DNA of 64,000 nucleotides, taken from contig NZ_QANL01000003.1 in NCBI RefSeq assembly GCF_003067705.1, positions 310,001 through 374,000 of the forward strand, read 5' to 3'. The notes under the pieces are model-generated. The model saw only the letters and a program-made list of their open reading frames with translations, had not been told where the DNA came from and made no database searches. Positions within the stretch are counted from its first letter, which is position 1. Each line of letters starts with the position of its first letter. Of this stretch, positions 9,702-18,721 are shown in pieces. This stretch comes from Planctomonas deserti. Its GTDB lineage: Bacteria; Actinomycetota; Actinomycetes; Actinomycetales; Microbacteriaceae. The position numbers and the translations under genes were made by a program.

Positions 9702-11672
9702 ATGGCAGGACTCATCCGCAAGAGCGACATCGACGAGGTGCGCTCCCGGGTGAACCTGGCGGACGTCGTGGGGGAGTACGTCACGCTGAAGAGTGCCGGC
9801 GTCGGCTCGCTGAAGGGCCTCTGCCCCTTCCACGACGAGCGCAGCCCCAGCTTCCACGTGCGGCCGCAGGTCGGGTTCTACCACTGCTTCGGCTGCGGTG
9901 AGGGCGGCGACGTCTACACCTTCCTGCAGAAGATGGACCACGTCACGTTCGCCGAGGCCGTCGAGCGCATGGCCGGCCGCGTCGGCTACCAGCTGCACTA
10001 CGAGGGCGGCCAGGAGGCCGCGGACCAGGGCAACCGGGTGCGCCTGCTCGGCGCCAATGCCGCCGCCGCGGAGTTCTTCGTCGAGCAGCTCGGCTCGAGC
10101 GAGGCCGAGCCCGGCCGCGCGTTCCTGGGCGAGCGCGGCTTCGACCAGGCCGCCGCCGCCCGCTTCGGCGTCGGCTTCGCCCCGAAGAGCTGGGACACGC
10201 TCACGAAGCACCTGCGCGCCAAGGGCTTCACCGAGGCGGAGCTCATCGCATCCGGCCTCGTGAGCTCCGGCGACCGCGGCGTCTACGACCGCTTCCGCGG
10301 CCGCCTCGTCTGGCCCATCCGCGACCTCACCGGATCGACCGTCGGCTTCGGCGCCCGGCGCCTGCTCGAGGACGACAAGGGCCCGAAGTACCTGAACACC
10401 CCCGAGACCGCGATCTACCACAAGTCGCAGGTGCTCTACGGCCTCGACCTCGCCAAGCGCGACGTCAGCCGCAGCCGGCAGGTCGTGGTCGTCGAGGGCT
10501 ACACCGACGTCATGGCATGCCACCTCGCGGGGGTGACCACCGCGGTCGCGACCTGCGGCACGTCCTTCGGCGTCGACCACATCAAGGTCCTTCGACGCGT
10601 GCTCGGCGACGACAGCGGGCTCGGCGAGGTCGTCTTCACGTTCGACCCGGACGCCGCGGGCCAGAAGGCCGCGATGCGCGCCTTCTCGGAGGAGCAGCGG
10701 TTCGCCGCTCAGACCTACGTCGCCGTCGCGCCCGAGGGGCTCGATCCCTGCGACCTCCGGCTCAACCGCGGCGACGACGCCGTGCGCCGGCTGCTCACGA
10801 CGAAGAAGCCCATGTTCGAGTTCGTCCTGCGTCAGATCCTCGCCGCGCACAACCTCGACACGGTCGAGGGCCGGGTCGCGGCGCTGCGGGCCGCGGCTCC
10901 CGTCGTGGCAGAGATCCGCGACCCTGCGCTCCGGCCCGGGTACTCCCGCGAGCTCGCCGGCTGGCTGGGCATGGAGCTCTCCGAGGTGGGTCGCGCGGTC
11001 GCCGCGGCGGGCCAGCGCACTGCGGGCCGCCACTCGGACTCCCGCTCCGACGGCAGGCGCGCGGACGGCCGCGGCGGAGACAGGACGGAGCACCGGGGCG
11101 GCGACTCCCGGGGGGACAGCCGCGGCGGCGGAGACCCCCGGTACGGCGACCACGGGGGCGGCGACGACTCCTTCGACGACGGTCCGCAGCCGGACCGCTC
11201 GCTCATGCAGCTGCCGACGGACATCGCCACCCGGCTCGAGCGGGACGCGCTGCAGGCGATGCTGCAGCACCCCGACCTGATCGGCAAGGACCTGCTGGCG
11301 CGGGCCGCGCAGGTGCGCTTCTCGAACCCCTCGCTCGCGGTCGTGCGCGACGGCATCGTCGGCAGCATCGACGCGGCCAGCGGGCCGGAGTGGCTGTCCC
11401 GCGTGGCCCTCGAGGTGCCCGAGCCCTTCGCCGGGCTCGTGAAGCAGCTCGGCGTCGCACCCATCCCCAACCGGGGCGCCGAGGAGAAGCTCCGCGCCTA
11501 CGTGCTCGGCATCACGTCCTCCCTCATCGACCGGGACCTGCTCGCCCGCAAGTCCGAGCTGCTCGGGCGGCTCCAGCGCACCGATGCCGCGGCCGAGCCG
11601 GAGCGCTACCGGGAGATCCAGCGCGAGCTGCTCGACGTCGAGCGCCAGCGCCGGGAGCTGCGGGCCGAGTAG
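9702..11672 (+). CDS. dnaG: DNA primase DnaG
   Basis: Makes RNA primers at the replication fork. The 656-residue protein has the CHC2-type zinc domain with C41, H44, C62 and C65 (LCPFHDERSPSFH...YHCFGCGEGGD), the central TOPRIM fold beginning VVVVEGYTDVMACHLAG near residue 260 and continuing FTFDPDAAGQKAAMRAF, and a C-terminal helicase-binding region ending ELLDVERQRRELRAE. Between residues about 440 and 492 lies a linker dominated by Arg, Gly, Asp and Ser (HSDSRSDGRRADGRGGD), longer and more charged than in most primases. ATG 9702 is used because the zinc domain follows directly. Confidence 0.96.
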   Translation: MAGLIRKSDIDEVRSRVNLADVVGEYVTLKSAGVGSLKGLCPFHDERSPSFHVRPQVGFYHCFGCGEGGDVYTFLQKMDHVTFAEAVERMAGRVGYQLHYEGGQEAADQGNRVRLLGANAAAAEFFVEQLGSSEAEPGRAFLGERGFDQAAAARFGVGFAPKSWDTLTKHLRAKGFTEAELIASGLVSSGDRGVYDRFRGRLVWPIRDLTGSTVGFGARRLLEDDKGPKYLNTPETAIYHKSQVLYGLDLAKRDVSRSRQVVVVEGYTDVMACHLAGVTTAVATCGTSFGVDHIKVLRRVLGDDSGLGEVVFTFDPDAAGQKAAMRAFSEEQRFAAQTYVAVAPEGLDPCDLRLNRGDDAVRRLLTTKKPMFEFVLRQILAAHNLDTVEGRVAALRAAAPVVAEIRDPALRPGYSRELAGWLGMELSEVGRAVAAAGQRTAGRHSDSRSDGRRADGRGGDRTEHRGGDSRGDSRGGGDPRYGDHGGGDDSFDDGPQPDRSLMQLPTDIATRLERDALQAMLQHPDLIGKDLLARAAQVRFSNPSLAVVRDGIVGSIDAASGPEWLSRVALEVPEPFAGLVKQLGVAPIPNRGAEEKLRAYVLGITSSLIDRDLLARKSELLGRLQRTDAAAEPERYREIQRELLDVERQRRELRAE

Positions 11673-11777
11673 ATCGCTGCTCGACGCAGGTGAGGCCGAG
11701 CGCAGTGACGACGCCCGGCCGAGTGTCCCGGGCACCTCATCCCTGCCCCGGCTATGTAACCGGGGGGTTACGGCCGC

Positions 11778-11799
11778 GCCCGGCGCACCGGCGCCGGGC
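11778..11799. terminator. GC hairpin after dnaG
   Basis: GCCCGGCGC and GCGCCGGGC form a perfect nine-base stem with a four-base ACCG loop about 105 bases after the dnaG stop. There is no T-run. It separates dnaG from the ABC operon and could end the dnaG message; a shorter hairpin (CCCCGG...CCGGGG) lies just upstream at about 11747-11766. Confidence 0.45.
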
Positions 11800-11889
11800 T
11801 GAGCGTGTGTTAGTAATAACCCACAGCAATCCCGCGTGCGTGCGATCGACGCTGCGCACCCCTTTGCCCCCAAGAAATGAGGTAGACGG

Positions 11890-13548
11890 ATGACATCCGC
11901 ACACTCACGCCGTCGGCGTGTTCTCATGGCCGGAGCCGGCTTCACGGCTTCCGCCCTCGCCCTCGCCGGGTGCTCCGGCGGCGGCGGTGACGGCGATGGT
12001 GGAGGCGACCCGCTCGCCGACAACGGCAGCAGCATCATCGTCGGCACCACGGACACGATCACGTCGCTCGACCCGGCCGGTTCGTACGACAACGGCTCCT
12101 TCGCCGTGCAGAACCAGGTCTTCCCGTTCCTCTACAACAGCCCCTACGGCTCGCCCGACGTCGAGCCGGACATCGCCGAGTCCGGCGAGTTCACCTCGCC
12201 GACCGAGTTCACCGTCACCCTCAAGGAGGGCCTGACCTTCGCGAACGGCAACGAGCTGACCGCGAGCGACGTGAAGTTCACGTTCGACCGCGTGCGCACG
12301 ATCGCCGAGAACGGCGCGGACCAGGGCAACGGCCCGAGCTCGCTGCTCGCCAACCTCGACACCGTCGAGGCGCCCGACGACACGACCGTCGTCTTCACGC
12401 TGAAGACCGAGAACGACCAGACCTTCGAGCAGGTGCTCTCCAGCCCCGCCGGCCCGATCGTCGACGAGGAGGTCTTCCCGGCCGACGCGCTGGCCGACCC
12501 CGCCGACATCGTGGAGGGCAAGCCGTTCGCCGGTCAGTACGTCATCACGGACTACACCGCGAACGAGATCATCCGCTACGAGAAGAACCCCGAGTACGCG
12601 GGCCTGCTCCCCGAGGCCGAGAACGACGAGGTCACGGCCCAGTACTTCGCCGACGAGACGAGCATGAAGCTCGCCGTGCAGGAGGGCGAAATCGACGTCG
12701 CCACCCGCAGCCTCAGCCCGACCGACATCGCCGACCTGAAGCAGGACGACAACGTCGTCGTGCACGACGGGCCCGGCGGCGAGATCCGCTACATCGTGTT
12801 CAACTTCAACACGCAGCCGTACGGCGCGACGCAGCCCGACGCCGACCCGGCGAAGGCCCTCGCGGTGCGCCAGGCCGTGGCCGACCTCGTCGACCGCGAC
12901 GCGCTGTCCGAAGAGGTGTACAACGGCACGTTCACCCCGCTCTACTCCTACGTGCCGGACGGTCTGACGGGCGCGAACACGGCCCTCGAGGGAATCTACG
13001 GCGACGGCGACGGCGGCCCGGATGCCGACAAGGCGGCCGAGCGGCTGAGCGCGGCGGGCGTCACGACGCCGGTCACGCTCGACCTGCAGTTCAGCCCGGA
13101 CCACTACGGCAACTCCTCCGGCGACGAGTACGCGCTGGTCAAGGAGCAGCTGGAGGAGTCCGGCCTGTTCACCGTCAACCTGCAGTCCACGCTGTGGGAC
13201 GTGTACCGTGCGGAGCGCGTCGACGACGCCTACCCGGCGTACCAGCTCGGCTGGTTCCCGGACTACTCGGACGCGGACAACTACCTGACTCCGTTCTTCC
13301 TCGACGGCGGCTTCCTGCTGAACCACTACTCGAACCCCGAGGTCAACGAGCTCATCACGGCTCAGCTGTCCGAGACGGACGAGGATGCGCGCGCGGAGCT
13401 GATCGGCGAGATCCAGGACAAGGTGGCCGCCGACCTGTCGACCGTGCCGCTGCTCCAGGGCGCCCAGGTCGCGGTCTCCGGCACGGACGTCGACGGCGTA
13501 ACGCTCGACGCGTCGTTCAAGTTCCGTTACGCACCGCTCACGAAGTAG
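11890..13548 (+). CDS. ABC transporter substrate-binding lipoprotein, family 5 (oligopeptide/dipeptide type)
   Basis: Extracytoplasmic receptor that delivers oligopeptides or related solutes to the permeases encoded downstream. The 552-residue protein starts with an Arg-rich twin-arginine-like n-region, a hydrophobic core and the lipobox LALAGC with Cys28 as the lipidation site, followed by a glycine/aspartate linker. The SBP_bac_5 body begins SIIVGTTDTITSLDPAGSYDNG and includes AESGEFTSPTEFTVTLKEG and RYIVFNFNTQPYG...ALAVRQAVADLVDRDAL. It is the first gene of an Opp-type operon but is separated from the first permease by two stem-loops, which probably let it be made in excess. Substrate not inferable. 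Confidence 0.9.
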   Translation: MTSAHSRRRRVLMAGAGFTASALALAGCSGGGGDGDGGGDPLADNGSSIIVGTTDTITSLDPAGSYDNGSFAVQNQVFPFLYNSPYGSPDVEPDIAESGEFTSPTEFTVTLKEGLTFANGNELTASDVKFTFDRVRTIAENGADQGNGPSSLLANLDTVEAPDDTTVVFTLKTENDQTFEQVLSSPAGPIVDEEVFPADALADPADIVEGKPFAGQYVITDYTANEIIRYEKNPEYAGLLPEAENDEVTAQYFADETSMKLAVQEGEIDVATRSLSPTDIADLKQDDNVVVHDGPGGEIRYIVFNFNTQPYGATQPDADPAKALAVRQAVADLVDRDALSEEVYNGTFTPLYSYVPDGLTGANTALEGIYGDGDGGPDADKAAERLSAAGVTTPVTLDLQFSPDHYGNSSGDEYALVKEQLEESGLFTVNLQSTLWDVYRAERVDDAYPAYQLGWFPDYSDADNYLTPFFLDGGFLLNHYSNPEVNELITAQLSETDEDARAELIGEIQDKVAADLSTVPLLQGAQVAVSGTDVDGVTLDASFKFRYAPLTK

Positions 13549-13552
13549 CACC

Positions 13553-13621
13553 GAGGGCCGCCGGTTCGCCGGCGGCCCTCCCCGGTGGGATGCGTCGCTC
13601 GCCCGAGCGGCGCATCCCACC
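13553..13621 (+). terminator. Two consecutive strong stem-loops between binding protein and permease genes
   Basis: 13553-13580 is a perfect 12-base stem (GAGGGCCGCCGG with its complement) closed by a TTCG tetraloop. 13584-13621 is a second, 18-base stem with one G-T pair and a two-base turn. Placed 4 and 35 bases after the binding-protein stop, they should attenuate read-through into the permeases and protect the 3' end of the upstream message. Confidence 0.8.
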
Positions 13622-13651
13622 CGTTCTGTTCCCCGAAAGGTCTCACCCGAC

Positions 13652-14746
13652 GTGACACTCCTCCCCGCGGCCGAAGCCCCCATCACCCCGCCACCGGCCG
13701 GCTCCGCCAAGAAGTCGAAGCAGGGCATCGGCCTCGGCCGGTACATCGCCATCCGCGCGGTCCTGATCCTCCCCACCGTGCTCATCCTGGTCACGCTCGT
13801 GTTCTTCCTCATGCGCGTCGTGGGCGATCCCATCTCCGCGTCGGTCGGCGACCGCCTCACGCCGGCCCAGCTCGAGGAGCGGCTCACGGCCGCGGGCTTC
13901 AACCGCCCGATCCTCGTGCAGTACTTCGAGTACATCGGCCAGATCTTCACCGGGAACTTCGGCCGCACCCTCACCGACAACCGGCCGATCACCGAGGTGC
14001 TGCTGCAGTACGGCAGCGCCACCCTCGAGCTCGTGATCTACGCGCTGATCGTCGCGTTCCTCATCGGCATCCCGCTCGGCCTCGTGGCCGCGTACCGGAA
14101 GGACCGCACGCCGGACGCCATCCTGCGCGTGCTCGCGATCCTCGCCTACGCGACGCCCGTCTTCTTCGCCGGCCTGTTGCTCAAGCTCGTCTTCGGCGTC
14201 TGGCTCGGCGTGCTTCCCCTGTCCGGCCGCGCGGACACGCGCGTCGCGCTCGCGCTCGGTCGGATGGACGATCCCACCGGCATCTACCTGATCGACGCAA
14301 TCCGGCTCGGCAGCCCCACCGCGATCGGCGACGTGCTCGCGCACGCCGTGCTGCCCGCGCTCGCCCTCGGCCTGCTCACCGCCGGCGTCTTCCTGCGGCT
14401 CGTGCGCACGAACGTCATCAGCACGCTCTCCAACGACTACGTGACCGCGGCCCGCTCCCGCGGCGTGAGCGAGTTCCGGCTCGTCACGAAGCACGCCTAC
14501 AAGCCCGCGCTGATCCCGATCATCACCGTGATCGGCCTGCAGATCGCGCTCATGCTGGGTGGCGCCGTGCTCACCGAGACCACCTTCGAGTGGCGCGGCC
14601 TCGGCTTCCAGTTGACGCAGTACCTGAACGCACGCGACTTCGTGGCCGTGCAGGGCATCGTCGCCCTGCTCGCCGTCATCGTCGCGGTGACGAACTTCGT
14701 CGTGGACGTCATAGCCGCGCTCATCGACCCGAGGGTGAGGTACTGA
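13652..14746 (+). CDS. ABC transporter permease, OppB/DppB type
   Basis: First inner-membrane channel subunit of the peptide-type importer. The 364-residue product has one transmembrane helix near residues 30-50 (AVLILPTVLILVTLVFFLM), an extracytoplasmic loop, then further helices. The ATPase-contact EAA-like loop reads YVTAARSRGVSEFRLVTKHAYKPALIPIITVIG near residue 270, and the C-terminus DVIAALIDPRVRY is characteristic of OppB proteins. The GTG start at 13652 has GAAAGG upstream. The N-terminal 25 residues are Pro/Lys-rich and cytoplasmic. The next gene begins two bases after its stop. Confidence 0.92.
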   Translation: MTLLPAAEAPITPPPAGSAKKSKQGIGLGRYIAIRAVLILPTVLILVTLVFFLMRVVGDPISASVGDRLTPAQLEERLTAAGFNRPILVQYFEYIGQIFTGNFGRTLTDNRPITEVLLQYGSATLELVIYALIVAFLIGIPLGLVAAYRKDRTPDAILRVLAILAYATPVFFAGLLLKLVFGVWLGVLPLSGRADTRVALALGRMDDPTGIYLIDAIRLGSPTAIGDVLAHAVLPALALGLLTAGVFLRLVRTNVISTLSNDYVTAARSRGVSEFRLVTKHAYKPALIPIITVIGLQIALMLGGAVLTETTFEWRGLGFQLTQYLNARDFVAVQGIVALLAVIVAVTNFVVDVIAALIDPRVRY

Positions 14747-14748
14747 TC

Positions 14749-15723
14749 ATGGCCGGAACGGCAACCCCCGTGAGTGCCCGCCCCACCATCAAGCCGACGC
14801 TCTGGCAGCGGCTCCCGCTCGTCTCGCACCTGCGGCAGAGCATCGGCCTGCAGCGCGGCATGCTCGTCGTCGGCATGGTCATCACCGCCGTCATCGTGTT
14901 CGCCGCGATCCTCGCGCCGGTTATCGCGCCCTACGGCTTCGCGGAGTCGCGCGTCGACGGCGTGCAGTTCGGGCGCCAGCAGCCGCCGTCGGCGGAGCAC
15001 ATCTGGGGCACGACCGTCGGCGGCTACGACGTGTTCTCGCGCGTCATCTGGGGCGCCCAGACGGCGCTCCTCGTCGTGATCATCTCGGTGCTGCTCTCGA
15101 TCTTCGCCGGCGTCGTGCTCGGGCTCGTGTCCGGCTACCTCGGCGGCTGGCTCGACCGCATCCTCGTCGTCATCGCGGACGCCATCTACCCGTTCCCGAC
15201 GCTGCTCATCGCCATCGTCGTGTCGATCGTGCTGACCGGCGGCGAGTCCAGCCTCTGGGGCGGCGTGCTCGCGGCGGCGGTCGCGGTCACGGTGGTGTTC
15301 ATCCCGCAGTACTTCCGGGTGATCCGCTCGGAGGTCGTGCGGCTGAAGGCGGAGGCGTTCGTCGAGTCCGCGCAGGTGATCGGCTCGAGCACGGCGCGCA
15401 TCATGTTCCTGCACGTTCTGCGCAATTCGACCCGGACCCTGCCGCTCATCGTCACGCTCAACGCGTCGGAGGCCATCCTCACCCTCGCCGGCCTCGGCTT
15501 CCTCGGCTTCGGCATCCAGCCCACGGCCGCGGCGGAGTGGGGCTACGACCTGAACCGCGCCCTGTCCGACACGGCGAGCGGCATCTGGTGGACCGGCGTG
15601 TTCCCGGGCATCTCCATCGTGCTGCTCGGGCTCGGGCTCACTCTGGTGGGCGAGAGCATCAACGACATCGCCGACCCGCGCCTGCGAACGCGCAAGCGCC
15701 CGACGAAGGGAGTGCCCGCGTGA
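14749..15723 (+). CDS. ABC transporter permease, OppC/DppC type
   Basis: Second channel subunit. The true start is ATG 14749 (MAGTATPVSARPTIKPTLWQ), giving 324 residues; the longer open frame upstream is a shadow of the first permease. OppC features are the long N-terminal cytoplasmic part, a first helix around residues 40-60, the EHIWGTTVGGYDVFSRVIWGAQ segment, and the EAA loop LKAEAFVESAQVIGSSTARIMFLHVLRN. The C-terminal residues NDIADPRLRTRKRP are typical. Its stop overlaps the next gene's GTG by four bases, so the cluster is translated as a unit. Confidence 0.92.
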   Translation: MAGTATPVSARPTIKPTLWQRLPLVSHLRQSIGLQRGMLVVGMVITAVIVFAAILAPVIAPYGFAESRVDGVQFGRQQPPSAEHIWGTTVGGYDVFSRVIWGAQTALLVVIISVLLSIFAGVVLGLVSGYLGGWLDRILVVIADAIYPFPTLLIAIVVSIVLTGGESSLWGGVLAAAVAVTVVFIPQYFRVIRSEVVRLKAEAFVESAQVIGSSTARIMFLHVLRNSTRTLPLIVTLNASEAILTLAGLGFLGFGIQPTAAAEWGYDLNRALSDTASGIWWTGVFPGISIVLLGLGLTLVGESINDIADPRLRTRKRPTKGVPA

Positions 15724-17417
15724 GCACCGTCGTGGACATCCGCAATCTCGACGTGACCTTCGCGACGGACGCGGGCAACGTCACCGCCGTCAACGACGTG
15801 AGCCTCACGGTCTCGCCCGGCGAGATCCTCGCCATCGTCGGTGAGAGCGGCTCGGGCAAGTCCGTCACGGCGAAGACCATCCTCGGGCTGCTCCCGGACA
15901 CGGCGATGACCTCGGGCGCCGTGCTGCTGAGCGACCGCCACGGCGCGGGGGCGCACGACGTCGTGCAGCTCACCGGCGACCGCCTGCGCGAGGTGCGCGG
16001 CCGCGACGTCGCGATGGTCTTCCAGGAGCCGTCCACCGCGCTGAACCCCGTGTACACCGTGGGCTGGCAGATCGCGGAGGGCATCCGCGCCCACGAGAAG
16101 ATCAGCAAGCGGGCGGCGAAGGCCCGGGCGGTCGACATCCTGCGCCGGGTCGGCATCCCTGAGCCGGAGAAGCGCGTCGACTACTACCCGCACCAGTTCT
16201 CGGGCGGGCAGAAGCAGCGCGTCGTCATCGCCATGGCACTGGTGCTCGACCCCGGCCTCATCGTGGCCGACGAGCCGACCACGGCCCTCGACGTCACCGT
16301 GCAGGCCGAGATCCTCGACCTGTTGCGCCGCTGCCGCGACGAGTTCGGCACCGCGATCGTGCTCATCACCCACAACATGGGCGTCGTCGCCGACCTGGCG
16401 GACCGCGTCGCGGTGATGTACCAGAGCAGGCTCGTCGAGCAGGCGGACGTGCGCACCCTCTTCACCGCTCCGCGCGAGGAGTACACCCGCAACCTGCTCG
16501 CCTCCGTGCCGAAGCTCGGGGCGGGCAAGGCCGCGGCACCGGTGGTGTCCGACCGGATGCGCGACCGGCAGCCCGACCACGCGGACCCGACCCCGGTGGT
16601 CGAGGCGCGCGACCTGCGCATCATCTACCCGGGACGCCTCGGCAGCCCCGCCTTCAACGCCGTTCAGGGCGTGAACCTGCGCATCCACCAGGGCGAGGTG
16701 CTCGGCCTCGTGGGCGAGTCCGGGTCGGGAAAGACCACGATCGGCCGCGCCATCGCCGGGCTCACGCCGGTGACCGGCGGATCGCTCACGGTGCTGGGCC
16801 GGGAGATGCTCGGCATCCGCCAGCGGGACTTCCGCGGCGCCCGATCCGAGATCGGCTTTGTGTTCCAGGACCCGGCGACGAGCTTCAACCCCCGCATGAC
16901 CATCGCCGAGTGCGTGGCCGAACCGCTCATCGTGCACGGCCGGGCCCGCGACGCCGCGGCCGCGAAGCCGCGCGTGCACGAGCTGCTCGAGGCGGTGCAG
17001 CTGCCGCGCACCTTCGGTGAGCGCTTCCCGCACGAGCTGAGCGGTGGCCAGCGCCAGCGCGCCAGCCTCGCGCGGTCCCTCGCGCTCGAGCCCCGGCTGC
17101 TGATCGCCGACGAGCCCACGTCGGCCCTCGACGTCTCGGTGCAGGCCCGCGTGCTCGAGCTCTTCGCGGAGCTGCAGCGCGAGTTCGGCTTCGCTGCCCT
17201 GTTCATCAGCCACGACCTGGCCGTCGTCGACCTGCTCGCGGACCGCATCGCGGTGCTGTACCAGGGCAAGCTGGTCGAGGAGGGATCGGGGAGCGCCGTG
17301 CTCGGCAGCCCCCAGCATCCCTACACGAAGCGCCTCCTCGCGTCGCTGCCCGTGCCGGACCCTGTCGAGCAGGAGCGCCGCAGGGAAGAGCTGCGGAGCC
17401 TGCGCGCCGCCGAGTAG
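15720..17417 (+). CDS. Dual ATPase subunit of peptide-type ABC importer (OppD-OppF fusion)
   Basis: 565 residues containing two complete nucleotide-binding domains in one chain. Domain one has Walker A GESGSGKS near residue 41, signature FSGGQKQR and Walker B LIVADEPTTALD. Domain two has Walker A GESGSGKTT near residue 335, signature LSGGQRQR and Walker B LLIADEPTSALD. Each is followed by an oligopeptide-transporter C-terminal extension (EEYTRNLLASVPKL, HPYTKRLLASLPVP). I use GTG 15720, which overlaps the OppC stop; the longer frame upstream is a shadow. With two permeases and the binding protein it completes an importer by itself. Confidence 0.93.
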   Translation: MSTVVDIRNLDVTFATDAGNVTAVNDVSLTVSPGEILAIVGESGSGKSVTAKTILGLLPDTAMTSGAVLLSDRHGAGAHDVVQLTGDRLREVRGRDVAMVFQEPSTALNPVYTVGWQIAEGIRAHEKISKRAAKARAVDILRRVGIPEPEKRVDYYPHQFSGGQKQRVVIAMALVLDPGLIVADEPTTALDVTVQAEILDLLRRCRDEFGTAIVLITHNMGVVADLADRVAVMYQSRLVEQADVRTLFTAPREEYTRNLLASVPKLGAGKAAAPVVSDRMRDRQPDHADPTPVVEARDLRIIYPGRLGSPAFNAVQGVNLRIHQGEVLGLVGESGSGKTTIGRAIAGLTPVTGGSLTVLGREMLGIRQRDFRGARSEIGFVFQDPATSFNPRMTIAECVAEPLIVHGRARDAAAAKPRVHELLEAVQLPRTFGERFPHELSGGQRQRASLARSLALEPRLLIADEPTSALDVSVQARVLELFAELQREFGFAALFISHDLAVVDLLADRIAVLYQGKLVEEGSGSAVLGSPQHPYTKRLLASLPVPDPVEQERRREELRSLRAAE

Positions 17418-17454
17418 GCGTTCCAGGCCGCCGCGAACAGAGACGGAGAACAGC

Positions 17455-18363
17455 GTGGTTTCCGCATTTCCCGACCGGGCGAGCGCCGATGCGACGGCGC
17501 CCGCGGTGTCGCTCAGCGACATCAGCATCACGTATCCGGGGCGCACGGCGAGAGACACCTTCGCCGCCGTCCGGGGCGTGACCTTCGACGTGGGCCCGGA
17601 CGAGATCGTCGGGCTGGTGGGGGAGACCGGCTCGGGCAAGTCGGCACTGCTGCGCACCATCGCCGGCTTCGCCGGGGACGGGAGTCCGGGATCGCCGCTC
17701 GTCACCGGGGGCGACGCGACGGTGCTCGGGCAGCAGCTGCGGCGCATCAGCCGCAGGCAGCGCACGCGGCTCACCTACTCGATCGGCTACCTGCCGCAGG
17801 ACGCGGGGCAGACGCTCAACCCGCAGCTGACGGCGGGAGAGAACGTGGCCGAGCCGATCTTCTCCCGTGACCGGCGCTTCGATCAGAACGTCGCGGGCAA
17901 GCGGGTGTACACGCTCATCGACGCGGTCGCCCTGCCCACGACGGTGATCGAGAAGTTCCCGCACGAGCTGAGCAGCGGCCAGCGGCAGCGCGTGGCCATC
18001 GCACGGGCGCTGGTGCTCGGTCCCCGGCTGCTCGTCGCGGACGAGCCGACGTCCGGCGTCGACGTGTTCGGCCGCGGCGCCATCCTCGACCTGCTCGGCG
18101 ACCTGCAGCGGCGCGGCGGGTTCGCCGCCCTCATGGTGACGCACGACCTCGCCGTCGCGGCGCGGATCACGCAGCGCATCGCCGTGATGCACCGCGGCAT
18201 GCTCGTGGGCCTCGGCCCGGTCGAGCAGGTCCTCAGCAATCCGACCCATCCGTTCGTGAGCGGGCTCGCCGCCTCGCGCTTCCTGACGGGCGAGATCGAG
18301 ACCATCCCGGGCGGGGAGCCTCCTGCCCGGCGGAACGGGCCCGAGGCGCCGCGTGTCGAGTAG
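17455..18363 (+). CDS. Additional ABC transporter ATPase in the peptide importer operon
   Basis: A 302-residue single-domain ATPase starting 37 bases after the dual ATPase. Walker A is GETGSGKSA, the signature is the variant LSSGQRQRVAIARAL (Ser for the first Gly), and Walker B is LLVADEPTSGVD. The C-terminus has the HPFVSGLAASRFL segment of oligopeptide ATPases. Since the preceding gene already supplies both ATP sites, this third domain is surplus; it could replace one half, serve another permease, or be a regulator. It overlaps the TfoX-like gene by 11 bases. Identity as an ABC ATPase is certain; its partner is not. Confidence 0.88.
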   Translation: MVSAFPDRASADATAPAVSLSDISITYPGRTARDTFAAVRGVTFDVGPDEIVGLVGETGSGKSALLRTIAGFAGDGSPGSPLVTGGDATVLGQQLRRISRRQRTRLTYSIGYLPQDAGQTLNPQLTAGENVAEPIFSRDRRFDQNVAGKRVYTLIDAVALPTTVIEKFPHELSSGQRQRVAIARALVLGPRLLVADEPTSGVDVFGRGAILDLLGDLQRRGGFAALMVTHDLAVAARITQRIAVMHRGMLVGLGPVEQVLSNPTHPFVSGLAASRFLTGEIETIPGGEPPARRNGPEAPRVE

Positions 18364-18721
18364 CCCGGAGACGGCTGACTTCCTCGAGGACCAGCTGGCC
18401 GGGCTCGACGTCCGGACCGGCAAGATGTTCGGCGAGTACGCCGTCTACGTCGACAACAAGGTCGTGGGCCTCATCTGCGACGACGACTTCTACCTCAAGC
18501 CCTCGGCAGCCGACCCCGAGCTGTTCCGCGCCACGGAGCTTGCGCCCCCGTATCCTGGCGCCAAGGACTACCACCGCGTGCCCGGAGACCTCCTCGAGGA
18601 CCGCGAGTGGCTGCACGAGGCCGTGCAGGCGACGGCGGATGCGCTCCCGGTGCCCCCGCCCAAGAAGCCGCGGCCCCCCGCCCCCGACCGACTGCCGCAT
18701 CCCAGGAGACCCGCCACATGA
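18353..18721 (+). CDS. TfoX N-terminal-domain protein
   Basis: 122 residues resembling the TfoX/Sxy N-terminal fold: TGKMFGEYAVYVDNKVVGLICDDDFYLKPS. In proteobacteria TfoX activates competence genes, but isolated N-domain proteins are widespread and of unknown role. After residue 100 the sequence is a Pro/Arg-rich tail. The start overlaps the upstream ATPase by 11 bases and the stop overlaps the dehydrogenase ATG by four bases, so it belongs to the same operon. No DNA-binding motif is visible. Confidence 0.8.
   Translation: MSSSPETADFLEDQLAGLDVRTGKMFGEYAVYVDNKVVGLICDDDFYLKPSAADPELFRATELAPPYPGAKDYHRVPGDLLEDREWLHEAVQATADALPVPPPKKPRPPAPDRLPHPRRPAT

Noticed and set aside
9417-12092. Very long minus-strand open frame (891 codons) over dnaG
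   Set aside because: It is antisense to dnaG with the Arg/Ala/Val bias of a high-GC shadow frame; dnaG is certain.
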